Source: Microbacterium sp. STN6
GTDB lineage: Bacteria; Actinomycetota; Actinomycetes; Actinomycetales; Microbacteriaceae
Assembly (NCBI RefSeq): GCF_026410545.1
Contig: NZ_JAPMIT010000001.1
Coordinates: 930,001-994,000, forward strand
Length of the DNA stretch: 64,000 bases
Reading direction: 5' to 3'
The notes under the pieces were generated by a model. The model was given only the letters and a program-made list of their open reading frames with translations. It did no database searches and was not told the DNA's origin. Positions 1-9,691 of this stretch are shown here, in pieces. The position numbers were made by a program, and so were the translations under genes. Positions within the stretch are counted from its first letter, which is position 1; every line of letters begins with the position of its first letter.

Positions 1-3000
1 CCGACGAGGCCTACCAGATTGGTGAGCCGGGGCATCCGGTACGCGCCTATCTCGACGTGAGCGAGATCATCCGCGTGGCGAAAGAGTCTGGGGCCGACGC
101 GATCTACCCCGGTTACGGCTTCCTCTCCGAGAACCCCGACCTGGCAGAGGCGGCACGCGAAGCGGGCATCACGTTCATCGGTCCGGGCTCGCATGTGCTC
201 GAGATGGCGGGCAACAAGGTCACGGCCAAGGAGCACGCCCAGGCGGCTGGCGTTCCTGTGCTGAAATCCACTCCGCCGTCGAAAGACATCGACACGCTCA
301 TCGAGAAGGCCGACGAGATCGGCTTTCCGATCTTCGCCAAGGCGGTCGCCGGCGGTGGCGGGCGCGGCATGCGCCGCGTCAACAGCAAGGATGCTCTTCG
401 CGCTGCGCTCGAAGAGGCGATGCGCGAGGCCGACAGCGCGTTCGGCGACCCCACGATGTTCCTCGAGCAGGCCGTTCTGCGGCCGCGCCACATCGAGGTG
501 CAGATCCTCGCGGACGCAACGGGCGAGACGGTGCACCTCTTCGAGCGCGACTGCTCGGTGCAGCGGCGTCACCAGAAGGTCATCGAGATCGCGCCGGCGC
601 CGAACCTCGACGACGAGACCCGCGCCAGCCTCTATCGCGACGCCATCGCCTTCGCCCGCTCCATCGGCTACGTCAATGCGGGCACCGTCGAGTTCCTACT
701 CGACACCGAGGGCGAGCGCGCAGGGCAGCACGTCTTCATCGAGATGAACCCCCGCATCCAGGTCGAGCACACCGTGACGGAAGAGATCACCGATGTCGAC
801 CTCGTGCAGTCGCAGATGCTGATCGCAGCGGGCCAGACCCTGGCCGACCTCGGCCTCACCCAGAACGCGATCACGCGCCGTGGCGCGGCCCTGCAGTGCC
901 GCATCACGACAGAAGACCCGACCGCGGGGTTCCGGCCGGACACGGGCAAGATCACCACGTACCGCTCGCCCGGCGGCGGCGGCATCCGTCTCGACGGCGG
1001 AACCATCAACCCGGGCGCGCAGATCAGCCCGCACTTCGACTCGATGCTCGCCAAGCTCACGTGTCGCGGACGCGACTTCCCCGCCGCCATCAACCGGGCC
1101 AAGCGGGCGCTGGCCGAGTTCCGCATTCGCGGCGTCTCCACGAACATCCCGTTCCTGCAGGCCGTGCTCGACGACCCCACCTTCGTCGCCGGTGACCTCA
1201 GCACGTCGTTCATCGAGGAGCGACCCGAGCTGTTCCAGGGCCGGGTCTCCAAGGACCGCGGCACCAAGATCCTCAACTGGCTCGCCGATGTCACGGTCAA
1301 CCGCCCGAACGGCGAGCTGCCCGAGACGGCCCCGCCCATCGAGAAGCTGCCGTACGTCGACCTCAACGCTCCCGCGCCGGCCGGCTCGCGCCAGCGGCTG
1401 CTCGAACTCGGCCCGGCCGGCTTCGCCAAGGCGCTGCGCGAGCAGACTCCGCTGGCCGTCACCGAGACGACGTTCCGCGACGCCCACCAGTCGCTGCTGG
1501 CTACCCGCGTTCGCACGCGCGACCTGCTCGCGGCGGCGCCCTATGTGGCACGGATGACGCCAGAGCTTCTCTCGGTCGAGGCCTGGGGCGGCGCCACATA
1601 CGACGTGGCCCTGCGCTTCCTCGGCGAAGACCCGTGGCAGCGGCTTGCGTCGCTGCGCGAGGCTCTGCCCAACATCAACATCCAGATGCTGCTGCGTGGC
1701 CGCAACACGGTGGGCTACACGCCGTACCCGACCGAGGTGACCGACGCGTTCGTGCGTGAGGCCGCCACGACCGGTGTCGACATCTTCCGCATCTTCGACG
1801 CACTCAACGATGTCGACCAGATGCGACCCGCGATCGACTCGGTGCTCGCGACCGGCACGGCGGTCGCCGAGGTCGCGGTCTGCTACACGGGTGACCTCCT
1901 GGACCCGGCCGAGAACCTGTACACGCTCGACTACTACCTGCGCCTCGCGGAGCAGATCGTCGACAGCGGCGCGCACATCCTCGCCATCAAAGACATGGCG
2001 GGACTACTGCGCCCGTCGGCGGCCGAGAAGCTGGTCGCGGCGTTCCGCGAGCGGTTCGACCTTCCGGTGCACCTGCACACCCACGACACGCCGGGTGGCC
2101 AGCTGGCGACTCTCCTCGCCGCGAGCCGGGCCGGTGCCGACGCCGTCGATGTGGCGAGTGCGCCCATGTCCGGCACGACGAGCCAGCCGTCGGCATCCGC
2201 TCTCGTGGCCGCCCTCGCCCACACCGAGCGCGACACCGGCATCTCGCTGCAGGCGGTCAGCGACCTCGAGCCGTATTGGGAGGCCGTTCGCGCGGTGTAC
2301 AAGCCGTTCGAATCCGGGCTGCCCGGCCCCACGGGGCGCGTCTACAAGCACGAGATCCCCGGCGGGCAGCTCTCGAACCTGCGCACGCAGGCGAAGGCGC
2401 TCGGCCTCGCCGACGACTTCGAGCTCATCGAAGACATGTATGCGGCCGCTGACAAGATCCTCGGCCGGGTGCCCAAGGTCACACCGTCGTCGAAGGTCGT
2501 CGGCGACCTGGCCCTCTCGCTCGCCGCGGTGCGCGCCGACCCGGCCGACTTCGAGCAGCACCCCGAGAACTACGACGTTCCGGAGTCGGTCATCGGCTTC
2601 ATGGCGGGCGAACTCGGCGATCTTCCGGGCGGATGGCCCGAGCCGTTCCGTTCGAAGGTTCTCGCTGGCCGAAGCGTTCGCGTCGCCACGGCAGAGCTCA
2701 CGAGCGAGGATCGCGCCGGGCTCGAGGCGGGCAGCGAGGAGCGGCGGGCGACGCTCAACCGGCTGCTGTTCCCGGCGCCGACGCGGCAGTTCGAGCAGGT
2801 GCGCGAGCTGTTCGGCGACCTGTCGGTCGTCGACACCATCGACTACCTCTACGGCCTGCGCCCCGAGGCGGAGCACGTCATCGAGATCGAGAAGGGCGTG
2901 CGGCTCTACATCGGGCTCGAGGCTATCGGCGAGGCGAACGACCAGGGCATCCGCACGGTCATGACCACGCTCAACGGCCAGCTGCGCCCGGTATTCGTGC

Positions 3001-3272
3001 GCGACCGCAGCATTGCGGTCGACACGGCGAGCGCCGAGAAGGCTGACGCGGCCCGACCCGGGCACGTCGCCGCACCGTTCTCGGGCGTGGTGACGCTGCA
3101 GGTCGAGGTCGGCGAGCGGGTCGAGGCGGGCCAGAGCGTGGCGACGATCGAGGCCATGAAGATGGAGGCCGCGATCACGGCGCCTGTCGGCGGTACGGTC
3201 GAGCGGTTGGCGATCTCGAAGACCCAGCAGGTCGACGCGGGCGACCTGCTCGTCGTGGTCACACCCGTCTGA
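1..3272 (+). CDS. pyc: Pyruvate carboxylase, 5' end outside window
   Basis: Biotin enzyme that carboxylates pyruvate to oxaloacetate in the cytoplasm (anaplerosis). The reading frame is open from base 3, upstream of the first in-window ATG at 57, so the gene is 5' truncated by the window edge. In order I see the biotin carboxylase ATP-grasp region (glycine loop GGGGRGMRR near base 350, then HIEVQILAD), its C-terminal part, the carboxyltransferase barrel (TFRDAHQSLLATRVRT near 1460, the metal-site motif HLHTHDT near 2068), and a C-terminal biotinyl domain with EAMKMEAA, the biotinylated lysine being codon 3158-3160. Single-chain architecture of about 1,100 residues is normal for the family. 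Only the N-terminal start cannot be set. Confidence 0.96.
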   Translation, partial: DEAYQIGEPGHPVRAYLDVSEIIRVAKESGADAIYPGYGFLSENPDLAEAAREAGITFIGPGSHVLEMAGNKVTAKEHAQAAGVPVLKSTPPSKDIDTLIEKADEIGFPIFAKAVAGGGGRGMRRVNSKDALRAALEEAMREADSAFGDPTMFLEQAVLRPRHIEVQILADATGETVHLFERDCSVQRRHQKVIEIAPAPNLDDETRASLYRDAIAFARSIGYVNAGTVEFLLDTEGERAGQHVFIEMNPRIQVEHTVTEEITDVDLVQSQMLIAAGQTLADLGLTQNAITRRGAALQCRITTEDPTAGFRPDTGKITTYRSPGGGGIRLDGGTINPGAQISPHFDSMLAKLTCRGRDFPAAINRAKRALAEFRIRGVSTNIPFLQAVLDDPTFVAGDLSTSFIEERPELFQGRVSKDRGTKILNWLADVTVNRPNGELPETAPPIEKLPYVDLNAPAPAGSRQRLLELGPAGFAKALREQTPLAVTETTFRDAHQSLLATRVRTRDLLAAAPYVARMTPELLSVEAWGGATYDVALRFLGEDPWQRLASLREALPNINIQMLLRGRNTVGYTPYPTEVTDAFVREAATTGVDIFRIFDALNDVDQMRPAIDSVLATGTAVAEVAVCYTGDLLDPAENLYTLDYYLRLAEQIVDSGAHILAIKDMAGLLRPSAAEKLVAAFRERFDLPVHLHTHDTPGGQLATLLAASRAGADAVDVASAPMSGTTSQPSASALVAALAHTERDTGISLQAVSDLEPYWEAVRAVYKPFESGLPGPTGRVYKHEIPGGQLSNLRTQAKALGLADDFELIEDMYAAADKILGRVPKVTPSSKVVGDLALSLAAVRADPADFEQHPENYDVPESVIGFMAGELGDLPGGWPEPFRSKVLAGRSVRVATAELTSEDRAGLEAGSEERRATLNRLLFPAPTRQFEQVRELFGDLSVVDTIDYLYGLRPEAEHVIEIEKGVRLYIGLEAIGEANDQGIRTVMTTLNGQLRPVFVRDRSIAVDTASAEKADAARPGHVAAPFSGVVTLQVEVGERVEAGQSVATIEAMKMEAAITAPVGGTVERLAISKTQQVDAGDLLVVVTPV

Positions 3273-3318
3273 GCCTCCACGGGGAACGCGCCGGAGGGGC
3301 CACAACGGCGTGTCACGC

Positions 3319-3324
3319 TAAACT
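3319..3324 (+). promoter_or_regulatory. Candidate -10 element (TAAACT)
   Basis: TAAACT lies 35 bases before the GTG of the following ATPase gene and after the pyc stop, matching the actinobacterial TANNNT -10 pattern. No convincing -35 is seen. It would give a leader of roughly 28 bases containing the ribosome site AAGGAG. Inference from sequence only. Confidence 0.4.
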
Positions 3325-3358
3325 GGAGGGGCAGACATGACTGAAGGAGCCTGCCCAC

Positions 3359-4702
3359 GTGCCAGAGCGAACGGATAAGAAGGATGCGCGCACCCGGACC
3401 TCCGGGCCCGATGGCGCGGCGTCCGGCGACGAGCTCCGCGCGGGTCTCGAGTCGCAGAGCGACGAGTCGGCATCCGTCCCGTTCGTGACGGAGCGCACCC
3501 AGAACCTGAACGTCGTGCTCGACCTGCCTCCCGTGCCGCGGCACGAGGTGCCGGAAGACGAGGTCGCGGTCGCGATCGACGATGTCGCCGTGAACCCGGG
3601 CGGCCTGGTGAGCCCCGAGGCGGCGACGACCACGTCGGTCACCATCGTGGCGTCCCGTGCCGCTCGGCTCGAGATGGCGGAGGCAGCGGAGGCCGCCTCG
3701 AACGACGCGTTCTCCCAGTCGCGACGCGATCGCCTTCGTGGCGAGCACTCGGCGCAGCCCGAGCCTGCCTCGATGCTCACGGCGGATCGGCTGCTCGAGG
3801 TCAACCGCAAGACGAGGGTCGCACCGGAGGGCGGCTGGAACCGTTTCCTTTACGCGCTCACGTTCCACCTGGTGAATCTGGGCGACTCCGCGAAGGTGCG
3901 CGCCCGCAAAGAGCTTGACCACCGCATCCAAAAGGCCTTCGAAGGGGGCACGCGGTTCGTTCCCGTGCTTACCCGGAAAGGCGGCGTCGGCAAGACCACC
4001 GTCACGACGCTGCTCGGCATGGCCCTCGCCGATGCCCGCGAGGACCGCATCATCGCGATCGACGCCAACCCCGACCGCGGCACCCTCTCGGAGCGCGTGC
4101 CCAAGCAGACCAGGGCGACGGTACGAGACGTCGTGACGAAGGCGCCCTCGATCGGCGGCTTCACCGACTTCTCCGCCCTCGTCTCGCGCGACGAGACCCG
4201 GCTCGACATTCTCGCCTCAGATACCGACCCTCTGCTGTCCGAGGCGTTTGATGAGAACGACTACAACGTGGTCGCTGACCTCGCCGCGCGCTTCTACTCG
4301 ATCGTGCTCACCGATTGCGGCACCGGAATCGTGCACTCGGTCATGCGCGCCACCCTGCAGCGTGCAGACTCGGTCGTCATCGTCTCCGGCGGCAGCGTCG
4401 ATGAGGCGCGGCTCGCGTCCGAGACGCTCACCTGGCTCGAGGCGAACGGGTACGGCGACCTCGTGCGTAACGCCATCGTCGCGCTCAACACGGCGACCCA
4501 GGGCACCAACCTCGTCAAGCTCGACGAGATCGAGTCGCACTTCCGGTCGCGCGTTCGCGAGATCGTGCGCATCCCGTATGACCCGCAGCTCGCCGCAGGC
4601 TCCGTCGTGTCGTACAAAGACCTCAAGTCCCTGACCAAGGAGTCCGCGCGACACCTCGCGGCGCTCGTCGTCGAGGGCCTGCCGGCGAAGCGCGGTGCCT
4701 GA
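3359..4702 (+). CDS. MinD/ParA-type ATPase resembling EspI
   Basis: P-loop ATPase of 447 residues. Residues 1-155 are polar and acidic with no recognisable domain. A bridge around residues 158-195 (GGWNRFLYALT, then a charged stretch) leads to a deviant Walker A, KGGVGKTT, at 207-214, with AIDANPDRGT and VLTDCGTGI as further MinD/ParA motifs. The bridge plus ATPase layout resembles the MinD-like ATPases encoded at type VII secretion loci (EspI, Rv3876) as I remember them; no WXG100 or Ecc gene is visible here, so the partner is unknown. The start is GTG with AAGGAG eight bases upstream. The end overlaps the next gene by 8 bp, suggesting translational coupling with mycothione reductase. Membership of the MinD/ParA superfamily is sure; the specific role is not. 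Confidence 0.8.
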   Translation: MPERTDKKDARTRTSGPDGAASGDELRAGLESQSDESASVPFVTERTQNLNVVLDLPPVPRHEVPEDEVAVAIDDVAVNPGGLVSPEAATTTSVTIVASRAARLEMAEAAEAASNDAFSQSRRDRLRGEHSAQPEPASMLTADRLLEVNRKTRVAPEGGWNRFLYALTFHLVNLGDSAKVRARKELDHRIQKAFEGGTRFVPVLTRKGGVGKTTVTTLLGMALADAREDRIIAIDANPDRGTLSERVPKQTRATVRDVVTKAPSIGGFTDFSALVSRDETRLDILASDTDPLLSEAFDENDYNVVADLAARFYSIVLTDCGTGIVHSVMRATLQRADSVVIVSGGSVDEARLASETLTWLEANGYGDLVRNAIVALNTATQGTNLVKLDEIESHFRSRVREIVRIPYDPQLAAGSVVSYKDLKSLTKESARHLAALVVEGLPAKRGA

Positions 4703-6221
4703 GCCCGCGGCGCCCGAAGGGGCCGCGGCATCCGCTGGGCACTTCGATCTGATCATCGTCGGTGCCGGCAGCGGCAACTCCATCATCGGCCCCGCGTTCG
4801 ACGAGAAGCGCATCGCCCTGATCGACGACGGTCGCTGGTTCGGCGGCACGTGCCTGAACGCCGGCTGCATCCCCACGAAGATGTTCGTGCGCCCCGCCGA
4901 CATCGCCGCCGATGCAGCGGATGCCGGTGGCCTCGGCATCGACGCCCGTATCGACTCGGTCGACTGGCCCAGCATGCGCGAGCGCATCCTGGGCCGCACA
5001 GACGCCATCTCGGCGAGCGGCCTGCGTTACCGGGTCGAGGACTGCCCGAACGTCACGGTGTTCCGCGAGACGTTCGGCTTCGAGAGCAGGAAAACGCTGG
5101 TCAGTGCGAGCGGTGTGCGCATCAGCGGCGAGACGATCGTCATCGCCGCCGGCTCCCGGCCGCGCGCGCTGAACGCGGCCTGGCAGAGCGAGGCGGCCAT
5201 TCACGACTCGGACTCGATCATGCGAATCGAGACGCTGCCGCGCTCGCTCGTGATCCTCGGCGGGGGAGCGGTCGCCGTGGAGTTCGCGCACATCTTCGGC
5301 GCCTTCGGGGTCGACGTGACACTCGTGATCCGCGCCGAGACGCTGCTGCACGGGCACGATGACGATATCTCGCGTGCCTTCGCCGAGCAGGCGTCGAGGC
5401 GGTGGCGGCTCGTGCGCGGCCAGCGCGTCGAATCTATAGAGCGTGTGGAGTCCGCTGAGCGCGTGGAATCCGCCGAGCGTGCGGGGGAGCAGTTGCACGT
5501 CGCGCTCTCCGGCGGCGACGTGCTCGAGGCGGAGTGCGTGCTCGTGGCGCAGGGACGCGTGCCGAACACCGACACGCTCGCCGCGGCATCCGTGGGCTTC
5601 GACCTGGCCGAGGACGGCACGCTCGTCGTCGACGAGCGCCAGCGGGTGCTGGCCGGCGGGCAGCCGCTCGACGACGTGTACGCGCTCGGCGACATCTGCA
5701 ACCACTGGGAGCTCAAGCACGTCGCGAACCACCAGGCGCGCGTGGTCGCGCACAACATCGCGCATCCCGCCTCGCCCGCAGCCGGCGATCCCGGGCCTGT
5801 TCCCTCGGCGATCTTCAGCCACCCGCAGGTCGCCCAATTTGGCCTGACGGAGCGCGAGGCCCGCGCCGCCGACCACACAGGCGAGAGGGTCGTCACCGTG
5901 ACGCAGCCGTACAGCAGCACGGCGTACGGGTGGGCGCTCGAAGACACGACGAGCTTCTGCAAGCTCGTGATCGAGGCGCCTGGCGGCCGCATCCTCGGCG
6001 CGCACATCATGGGGCCGGAGGCGAGCATCCTCATTCAGCCACTCGTGCAGGCGGCCAGCTTCGGCCGACCGGTCACGGGCCTGGCCCGCGGGCAGTACTG
6101 GCCGCATCCGGCGGCAACCGAGGTCGTGGAGAACGCTCTGCTGGCCGCCGAGGAGGCGCTTGCCGAGGCTGCCGTGCGGCGACGCCGCGACTCGACGACG
6201 ATGCCGGGGAGGCATAAGTGA
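4695..6221 (+). CDS. mtr: Mycothione reductase (FAD disulfide reductase)
   Basis: NADPH-dependent reduction of mycothiol disulfide, the actinobacterial thiol buffer. The protein has 508 residues: FAD-binding GAGSGNS at 23-29, the redox-active [14 protein letters not shown] with cysteines 53 and 58, an NAD(P)-binding [14 protein letters not shown], a second FAD motif VYALGDICN, and the C-terminal [12 protein letters not shown] with the catalytic histidine-glutamate pair. These point to mycothione reductase rather than lipoamide dehydrogenase, though related reductases are not fully excluded. It is longer than usual partly because of a hexapeptide repeat, VES(I/A)ER three times, at residues 245-262. 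GTG start overlapping the ATPase gene; the stop overlaps the deformylase start. Confidence 0.88.
   Translation: MPEPAAPEGAAASAGHFDLIIVGAGSGNSIIGPAFDEKRIALIDDGRWFGGTCLNAGCIPTKMFVRPADIAADAADAGGLGIDARIDSVDWPSMRERILGRTDAISASGLRYRVEDCPNVTVFRETFGFESRKTLVSASGVRISGETIVIAAGSRPRALNAAWQSEAAIHDSDSIMRIETLPRSLVILGGGAVAVEFAHIFGAFGVDVTLVIRAETLLHGHDDDISRAFAEQASRRWRLVRGQRVESIERVESAERVESAERAGEQLHVALSGGDVLEAECVLVAQGRVPNTDTLAAASVGFDLAEDGTLVVDERQRVLAGGQPLDDVYALGDICNHWELKHVANHQARVVAHNIAHPASPAAGDPGPVPSAIFSHPQVAQFGLTEREARAADHTGERVVTVTQPYSSTAYGWALEDTTSFCKLVIEAPGGRILGAHIMGPEASILIQPLVQAASFGRPVTGLARGQYWPHPAATEVVENALLAAEEALAEAAVRRRRDSTTMPGRHK
5427..5480 (+). repeat. 18-bp in-frame tandem repeat, 3 copies
   Basis: Three imperfect 18-base units (5427-5444, 5445-5462, 5463-5480) inside the mycothione reductase gene encode [18 protein letters not shown]. 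They lie between the NADPH-binding and later FAD segments, where a surface loop is expected. Copies differ mostly at third codon positions. Confidence 0.9.
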
Positions 6222-6709
6222 CCGAACGGCAGATCCGCATCTTCGGCGACCCGGTGCTGAAGACGATGTCCGAGCCGATCGGCGCCATCGACGCGGGCGT
6301 GCGCGGCCTCGTCGACGACCTGCTCGACAGCGTGCGCCCGCCCGGCCGCGCGGGCGTCGCCGCCAGCCAGATCGGCGTCAACCTGCGAGCCTTCAGCTAC
6401 AACGTCGACGGGCGCATCGGCTACCTCATCAACCCGGTGCTCGTCGAGCTGTCGGGGGAGCCCGAGGCCATGGACGAGGGGTGCCTGTCGGTGCCCGGCC
6501 TGTGGTTCCCGACCATGCGGTACCCCTACGCGCGGGCGCGCGGCGTCGACCTCGAGGGCCACGAGGTTCAGGTGGAGGGCACCGGTGTGCTCGCGCAGGC
6601 GCTGCAGCACGAGACCGACCACCTGAACGGCATGCTCTACCTCGACCGGCTCGACAAGGAGCGGCGCCGCGAGGCCATGAAGCAGATCCGCGAGAGCGAC
6701 TGGTTCTAG
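6218..6709 (+). CDS. def: Peptide deformylase
   Basis: Removes the N-formyl group from nascent proteins; Fe(II) or Zn metallohydrolase. The 163-residue length fits the family. All three signature motifs are present: GVAASQIG (46-53), EGCLSVPG (87-94, metal-ligand Cys89) and QHETDHLNG (130-138, metal ligands His131 and His135, catalytic Glu132). The first motif has AGVAAS in place of the usual GxGLAA. The GTG start sits within a 4-bp overlap with the mtr stop, implying one transcript. It converges with the acyl-CoA ligase gene with only 4 bp between the stops. Confidence 0.95.
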   Translation: MTERQIRIFGDPVLKTMSEPIGAIDAGVRGLVDDLLDSVRPPGRAGVAASQIGVNLRAFSYNVDGRIGYLINPVLVELSGEPEAMDEGCLSVPGLWFPTMRYPYARARGVDLEGHEVQVEGTGVLAQALQHETDHLNGMLYLDRLDKERRREAMKQIRESDWF

Positions 6710-6713
6710 AAAC

Positions 6714-8543
6714 TCAGTGCTGCAGCGAGATTCCCTGCGTCGCCGGCGTCGTCTGGTACATGCCCTCGATCACGTCGGCGAAGTCCTTTAGAATCACGTT
6801 TCGCTTGATGCTGAGCTTCGGTGTCAGGTGGCCGCTGTCCTCCGTGAGCTCGGTGGCGAGCACGACGAACTTGCGGATCGACTCGGCGCGCGAGACGGTG
6901 GAGTTCGCGACGTCGACCGCGCGCTGGATCTCGGCGATGACCGCCGGGTTGACCGACGCTTCGGCGACGGTCATGCCCGCATCCTCGCCATTGTTGTTGA
7001 GCCACACCGGCAGCATCTCGGGGTCGAGCGTGATGAGAGCCCCGATGAACGGCTTCTGGTCGCCCACGACCACGACCTGACCGACGAGCGGATTCGAACG
7101 AATCGGGTCTTCGAGCGCGGCGGGCGCAACGTTCTTGCCGCCGGCCGTGACGATGATCTCCTTCTTGCGGCCCGTGATCGTGAGGAACCCGTCGTCGTCG
7201 AGTGAGCCGAGGTCGCCCGTTCTGAACCACTCGCCGTCGAACGCCTCGGCGGTGGCCTCGGGATTCTTCCAGTACTCCTTGAAGACGTTGATGCCCTTCA
7301 CGAGCACCTCGCCGTCCTCCTCGATGCGGATGCCGACCCCGGGAAGCGCCGGGCCGACGGTGCCGATCTTAAACTTCGACTCGAGGTTGACGGTTGCCGG
7401 CGCTGTTGTCTCCGTGAGCCCATAGCCCTCGAGCACCGTGATGCCGAGGCTGTGGAAGAAGTGGCCTAGGTGCTCGCCGAGCGGCGCGGAGCCGGAGACG
7501 GCGTACTTCACGTTGCCGCCCATCGCCGAACGCAGCTTGCCGTACACGAGTTTGTCGAACAGGGCGAAGCGCAGCCGCAGCCCGAGGGGCACGGGGCGGC
7601 CGGTGGCGAGCACCTTCGAGTGCTCCACCGCGACCTTCGCCGCCGCGCGGAAGATCTTGCCCTTGCCGCCCGCCTCCGCCTTCTGCTCGGCCGAGTTGTA
7701 GACCTTCTCGAACACGCGGGGCACCGCGAGCAGGAACGTCGGCTTGAACGAGGCAAGCGACGGCAGCAGCTGCGAGGTGTCGGGCTGGTGGCCCACCTTC
7801 ACGCCGGCGTGCACCGACAGCACCGCGATGAATCGGGCGAACACGTGGGCCGTCGTGATGAAGAGAAGAGTGGATGCGCCGGGCGCGTTCACGACCTTGC
7901 CCATCGCGGCGGCCGAGTTACGCGAGAGCTCGACGAAGTTCTTGTGCGTCAGCACGCATCCCTTCGGCTTGCCCGTGGAACCCGAGGTGTAGATGAGGGT
8001 CGCGATGTCGTCTTCGTTGGCGAGGTTGCGGCGGCGCTCGACCTCGTCGTCGGCGACGTCGACGCCGCCCGCCGCGAGCTTGTCGAGGTCGCCGAGGTCG
8101 ATCTGCCAGACACGCGAGATGCCGGGGAGCTCCGGGTGCACCTCATCGAAGCGGGTGAAGTGCTCCGGGGTCTCGAGGATCACGGACGTCGCACCGGAGT
8201 CGCTGAGGTTCCAGCGGATCTGCGTGGGCGAGGAGGTCTCGTACACGGGAACGAGGATCGCGCCCGCGAACCAGGTCGCGAAGTCGATGAGGCTCCACTC
8301 GTAGCGCGTCTTGCACATGAGCCCGATCTTGTCGCCTGGCTGAATGCCGGCAGCGATGAGCCCCTTGGACAGCGCGATCACCTGGGCCAGGAACTCGGAC
8401 GATGTGACGTCCTGCCACCCGCCGTCGACGGGGCGGGCGAACAGCGGCGCATTCGGTGTCAGCGCCACCCGGTCGATGAGCAGGTCGGTCGCGTTCGCCT
8501 GAGGATCGGCGGGAACGGCAGCGGGTGCATCGAACTCTTCCAC
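6714..8543 (-). CDS. fadD: Long-chain fatty acid-CoA ligase, AMP-binding
   Basis: Activates fatty acids to acyl-CoA through an acyl-adenylate. Adenylate-forming superfamily motifs are in order: YTSGSTGKPKG (phosphate loop), YGLTETTAP, GEWFRTGDLG, and a C-terminal GRKKEIIVTAGGKNVAP hinge, as in FadD15-like long-chain ligases. I set the start at the GTG beginning VEEFDAPAAV because GAAGGAG precedes it by 5 bases; the frame stays open 23 codons further upstream without a good ribosome site. About 609 residues. Substrate chain length cannot be read from sequence. It is divergent from the glucokinase gene. Confidence 0.9.
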   Translation of the reverse strand: MEEFDAPAAVPADPQANATDLLIDRVALTPNAPLFARPVDGGWQDVTSSEFLAQVIALSKGLIAAGIQPGDKIGLMCKTRYEWSLIDFATWFAGAILVPVYETSSPTQIRWNLSDSGATSVILETPEHFTRFDEVHPELPGISRVWQIDLGDLDKLAAGGVDVADDEVERRRNLANEDDIATLIYTSGSTGKPKGCVLTHKNFVELSRNSAAAMGKVVNAPGASTLLFITTAHVFARFIAVLSVHAGVKVGHQPDTSQLLPSLASFKPTFLLAVPRVFEKVYNSAEQKAEAGGKGKIFRAAAKVAVEHSKVLATGRPVPLGLRLRFALFDKLVYGKLRSAMGGNVKYAVSGSAPLGEHLGHFFHSLGITVLEGYGLTETTAPATVNLESKFKIGTVGPALPGVGIRIEEDGEVLVKGINVFKEYWKNPEATAEAFDGEWFRTGDLGSLDDDGFLTITGRKKEIIVTAGGKNVAPAALEDPIRSNPLVGQVVVVGDQKPFIGALITLDPEMLPVWLNNNGEDAGMTVAEASVNPAVIAEIQRAVDVANSTVSRAESIRKFVVLATELTEDSGHLTPKLSIKRNVILKDFADVIEGMYQTTPATQGISLQH

Positions 8544-8711
8544 GGTAACTCCTTCGGTACCGGCGCCACGGGCGGGGGTGGTGCGGGTGCGCCACGACCT
8601 CGTGGATAACAACTGGGTGGTTGACTACACTCTAGATGGTGCGGACCGCGGGCGCTGGCGGTGCCCGGTCGCGCACGTCACGCTCATCCCACATTCGGAA
8701 GGCCGGTGTCT
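8544..8711. other. Divergent intergenic region, fadD / glucokinase
   Basis: 168 bases between two divergent starts. TTGACT (8621-8626), TACACT (8626-8631) and TAGATG (8633-8638) are promoter-like, but none has a properly spaced partner that I trust. No gene or strong hairpin seen. Confidence 0.3.
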
Positions 8712-9659
8712 GTGCACGCGATCGGAATCGACATCGGCGGTACCAAGATCGCGGGAGCGGTGGTCGATGAGCTCGGCACGATCCTCGCCGAGGATCGCCA
8801 GCCGACTCCTGCGGGAGAGCCGCGCGAGATCGAGAACGTCGTGGTCGAGATGATCGAGCGTCTTTCACGAGGCCGCGAGGTCACGGCGGCGGGGGTGGCC
8901 GCGGCGGGGTTCATCGACGCCTCCCAGTCGACCGTGTACTACGCGCCGAACATCAACTGGCGCAACGAGCCATTCCGCGAGAAGCTCGAGGCCAGACTCG
9001 ACATTCCCGTGGTCATCGAGAACGATGCGAACGCGGCCGGTTGGGCCGAATTCCGTTACGGAGCCGGGCGTCTGGTGAGCGACATGGTCATGCTCACGAT
9101 CGGCACGGGCGTCGGCGGGGCGATCGTGAGCGAGGATCGGCTCTTCCGCGGCGGCTTCGGCGCGGGCGCGGAGATCGGCCACATGCGTGTGGTGCCCGGT
9201 GGCCTGCCCTGCGGATGCGGCGCACACGGCTGCATCGAACAGTACGGCTCCGGCCGGGCCCTTCAGCGCATGGCCAACGTTCTCGCTGACGCCGGCGGTA
9301 TCGGCCAGCCCCTCGCCGAGGTGCGCGCACGGAACGGCGCCCTCTCGGGCACCGACATCAGCGAACTCATCATGGCGGGCGACCCCGGCGCTCTCGCGGC
9401 CCTTCGCGAGCTCGGCGGCTGGCTCGGACAGGCGTGTGCGAGCCTCGGCGCCGTTCTCGACCCGCAGCTCTTCGTGTTCGGCGGCGGCGTCGCCCAGGCC
9501 GGGGAGCTACTGCTCGAGCCCATCCGTCTCGCCTACTTCGACAACCTGCCCGCGCGGGGCTACCACCCGGAACCGGAGTTCCTCATCGCCGAGCTCGTGA
9601 ACGACGCCGGTGTCGTCGGCGCTGCCGACCTCGCCCGCGTGCACGCGGGCCAGTTGTAG
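8712..9659 (+). CDS. ROK-family glucokinase
   Basis: Probable ATP- (or polyphosphate-) dependent glucose kinase feeding glycolysis. It has 315 residues, starting at the GTG reading VHAIGIDIGGTKIAG, with GGAAGG nine bases upstream; a GTG two codons earlier is possible. Motifs seen: phosphate loop DIGGTK, sugar-binding ENDANAAGWAE, IGTGVGGA, EIGHMRV, and the ROK zinc motif CGCGAHGCIEQ. Similar to the GlkA type of actinobacteria. No N-terminal helix-turn-helix is present, so it is a kinase and not a ROK repressor. Followed after 32 bp by plsC. Confidence 0.88.
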   Translation: MHAIGIDIGGTKIAGAVVDELGTILAEDRQPTPAGEPREIENVVVEMIERLSRGREVTAAGVAAAGFIDASQSTVYYAPNINWRNEPFREKLEARLDIPVVIENDANAAGWAEFRYGAGRLVSDMVMLTIGTGVGGAIVSEDRLFRGGFGAGAEIGHMRVVPGGLPCGCGAHGCIEQYGSGRALQRMANVLADAGGIGQPLAEVRARNGALSGTDISELIMAGDPGALAALRELGGWLGQACASLGAVLDPQLFVFGGGVAQAGELLLEPIRLAYFDNLPARGYHPEPEFLIAELVNDAGVVGAADLARVHAGQL

Positions 9660-9691
9660 GATTGGCTCGCTCGCCGAAGGGGCCGATACCC

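Noticed and set aside
3336-3377. ATG at 3336 as the start of the ATPase gene
   Set aside because: It is in a different frame and ends after 13 codons; GTG 3359 with AAGGAG is better.
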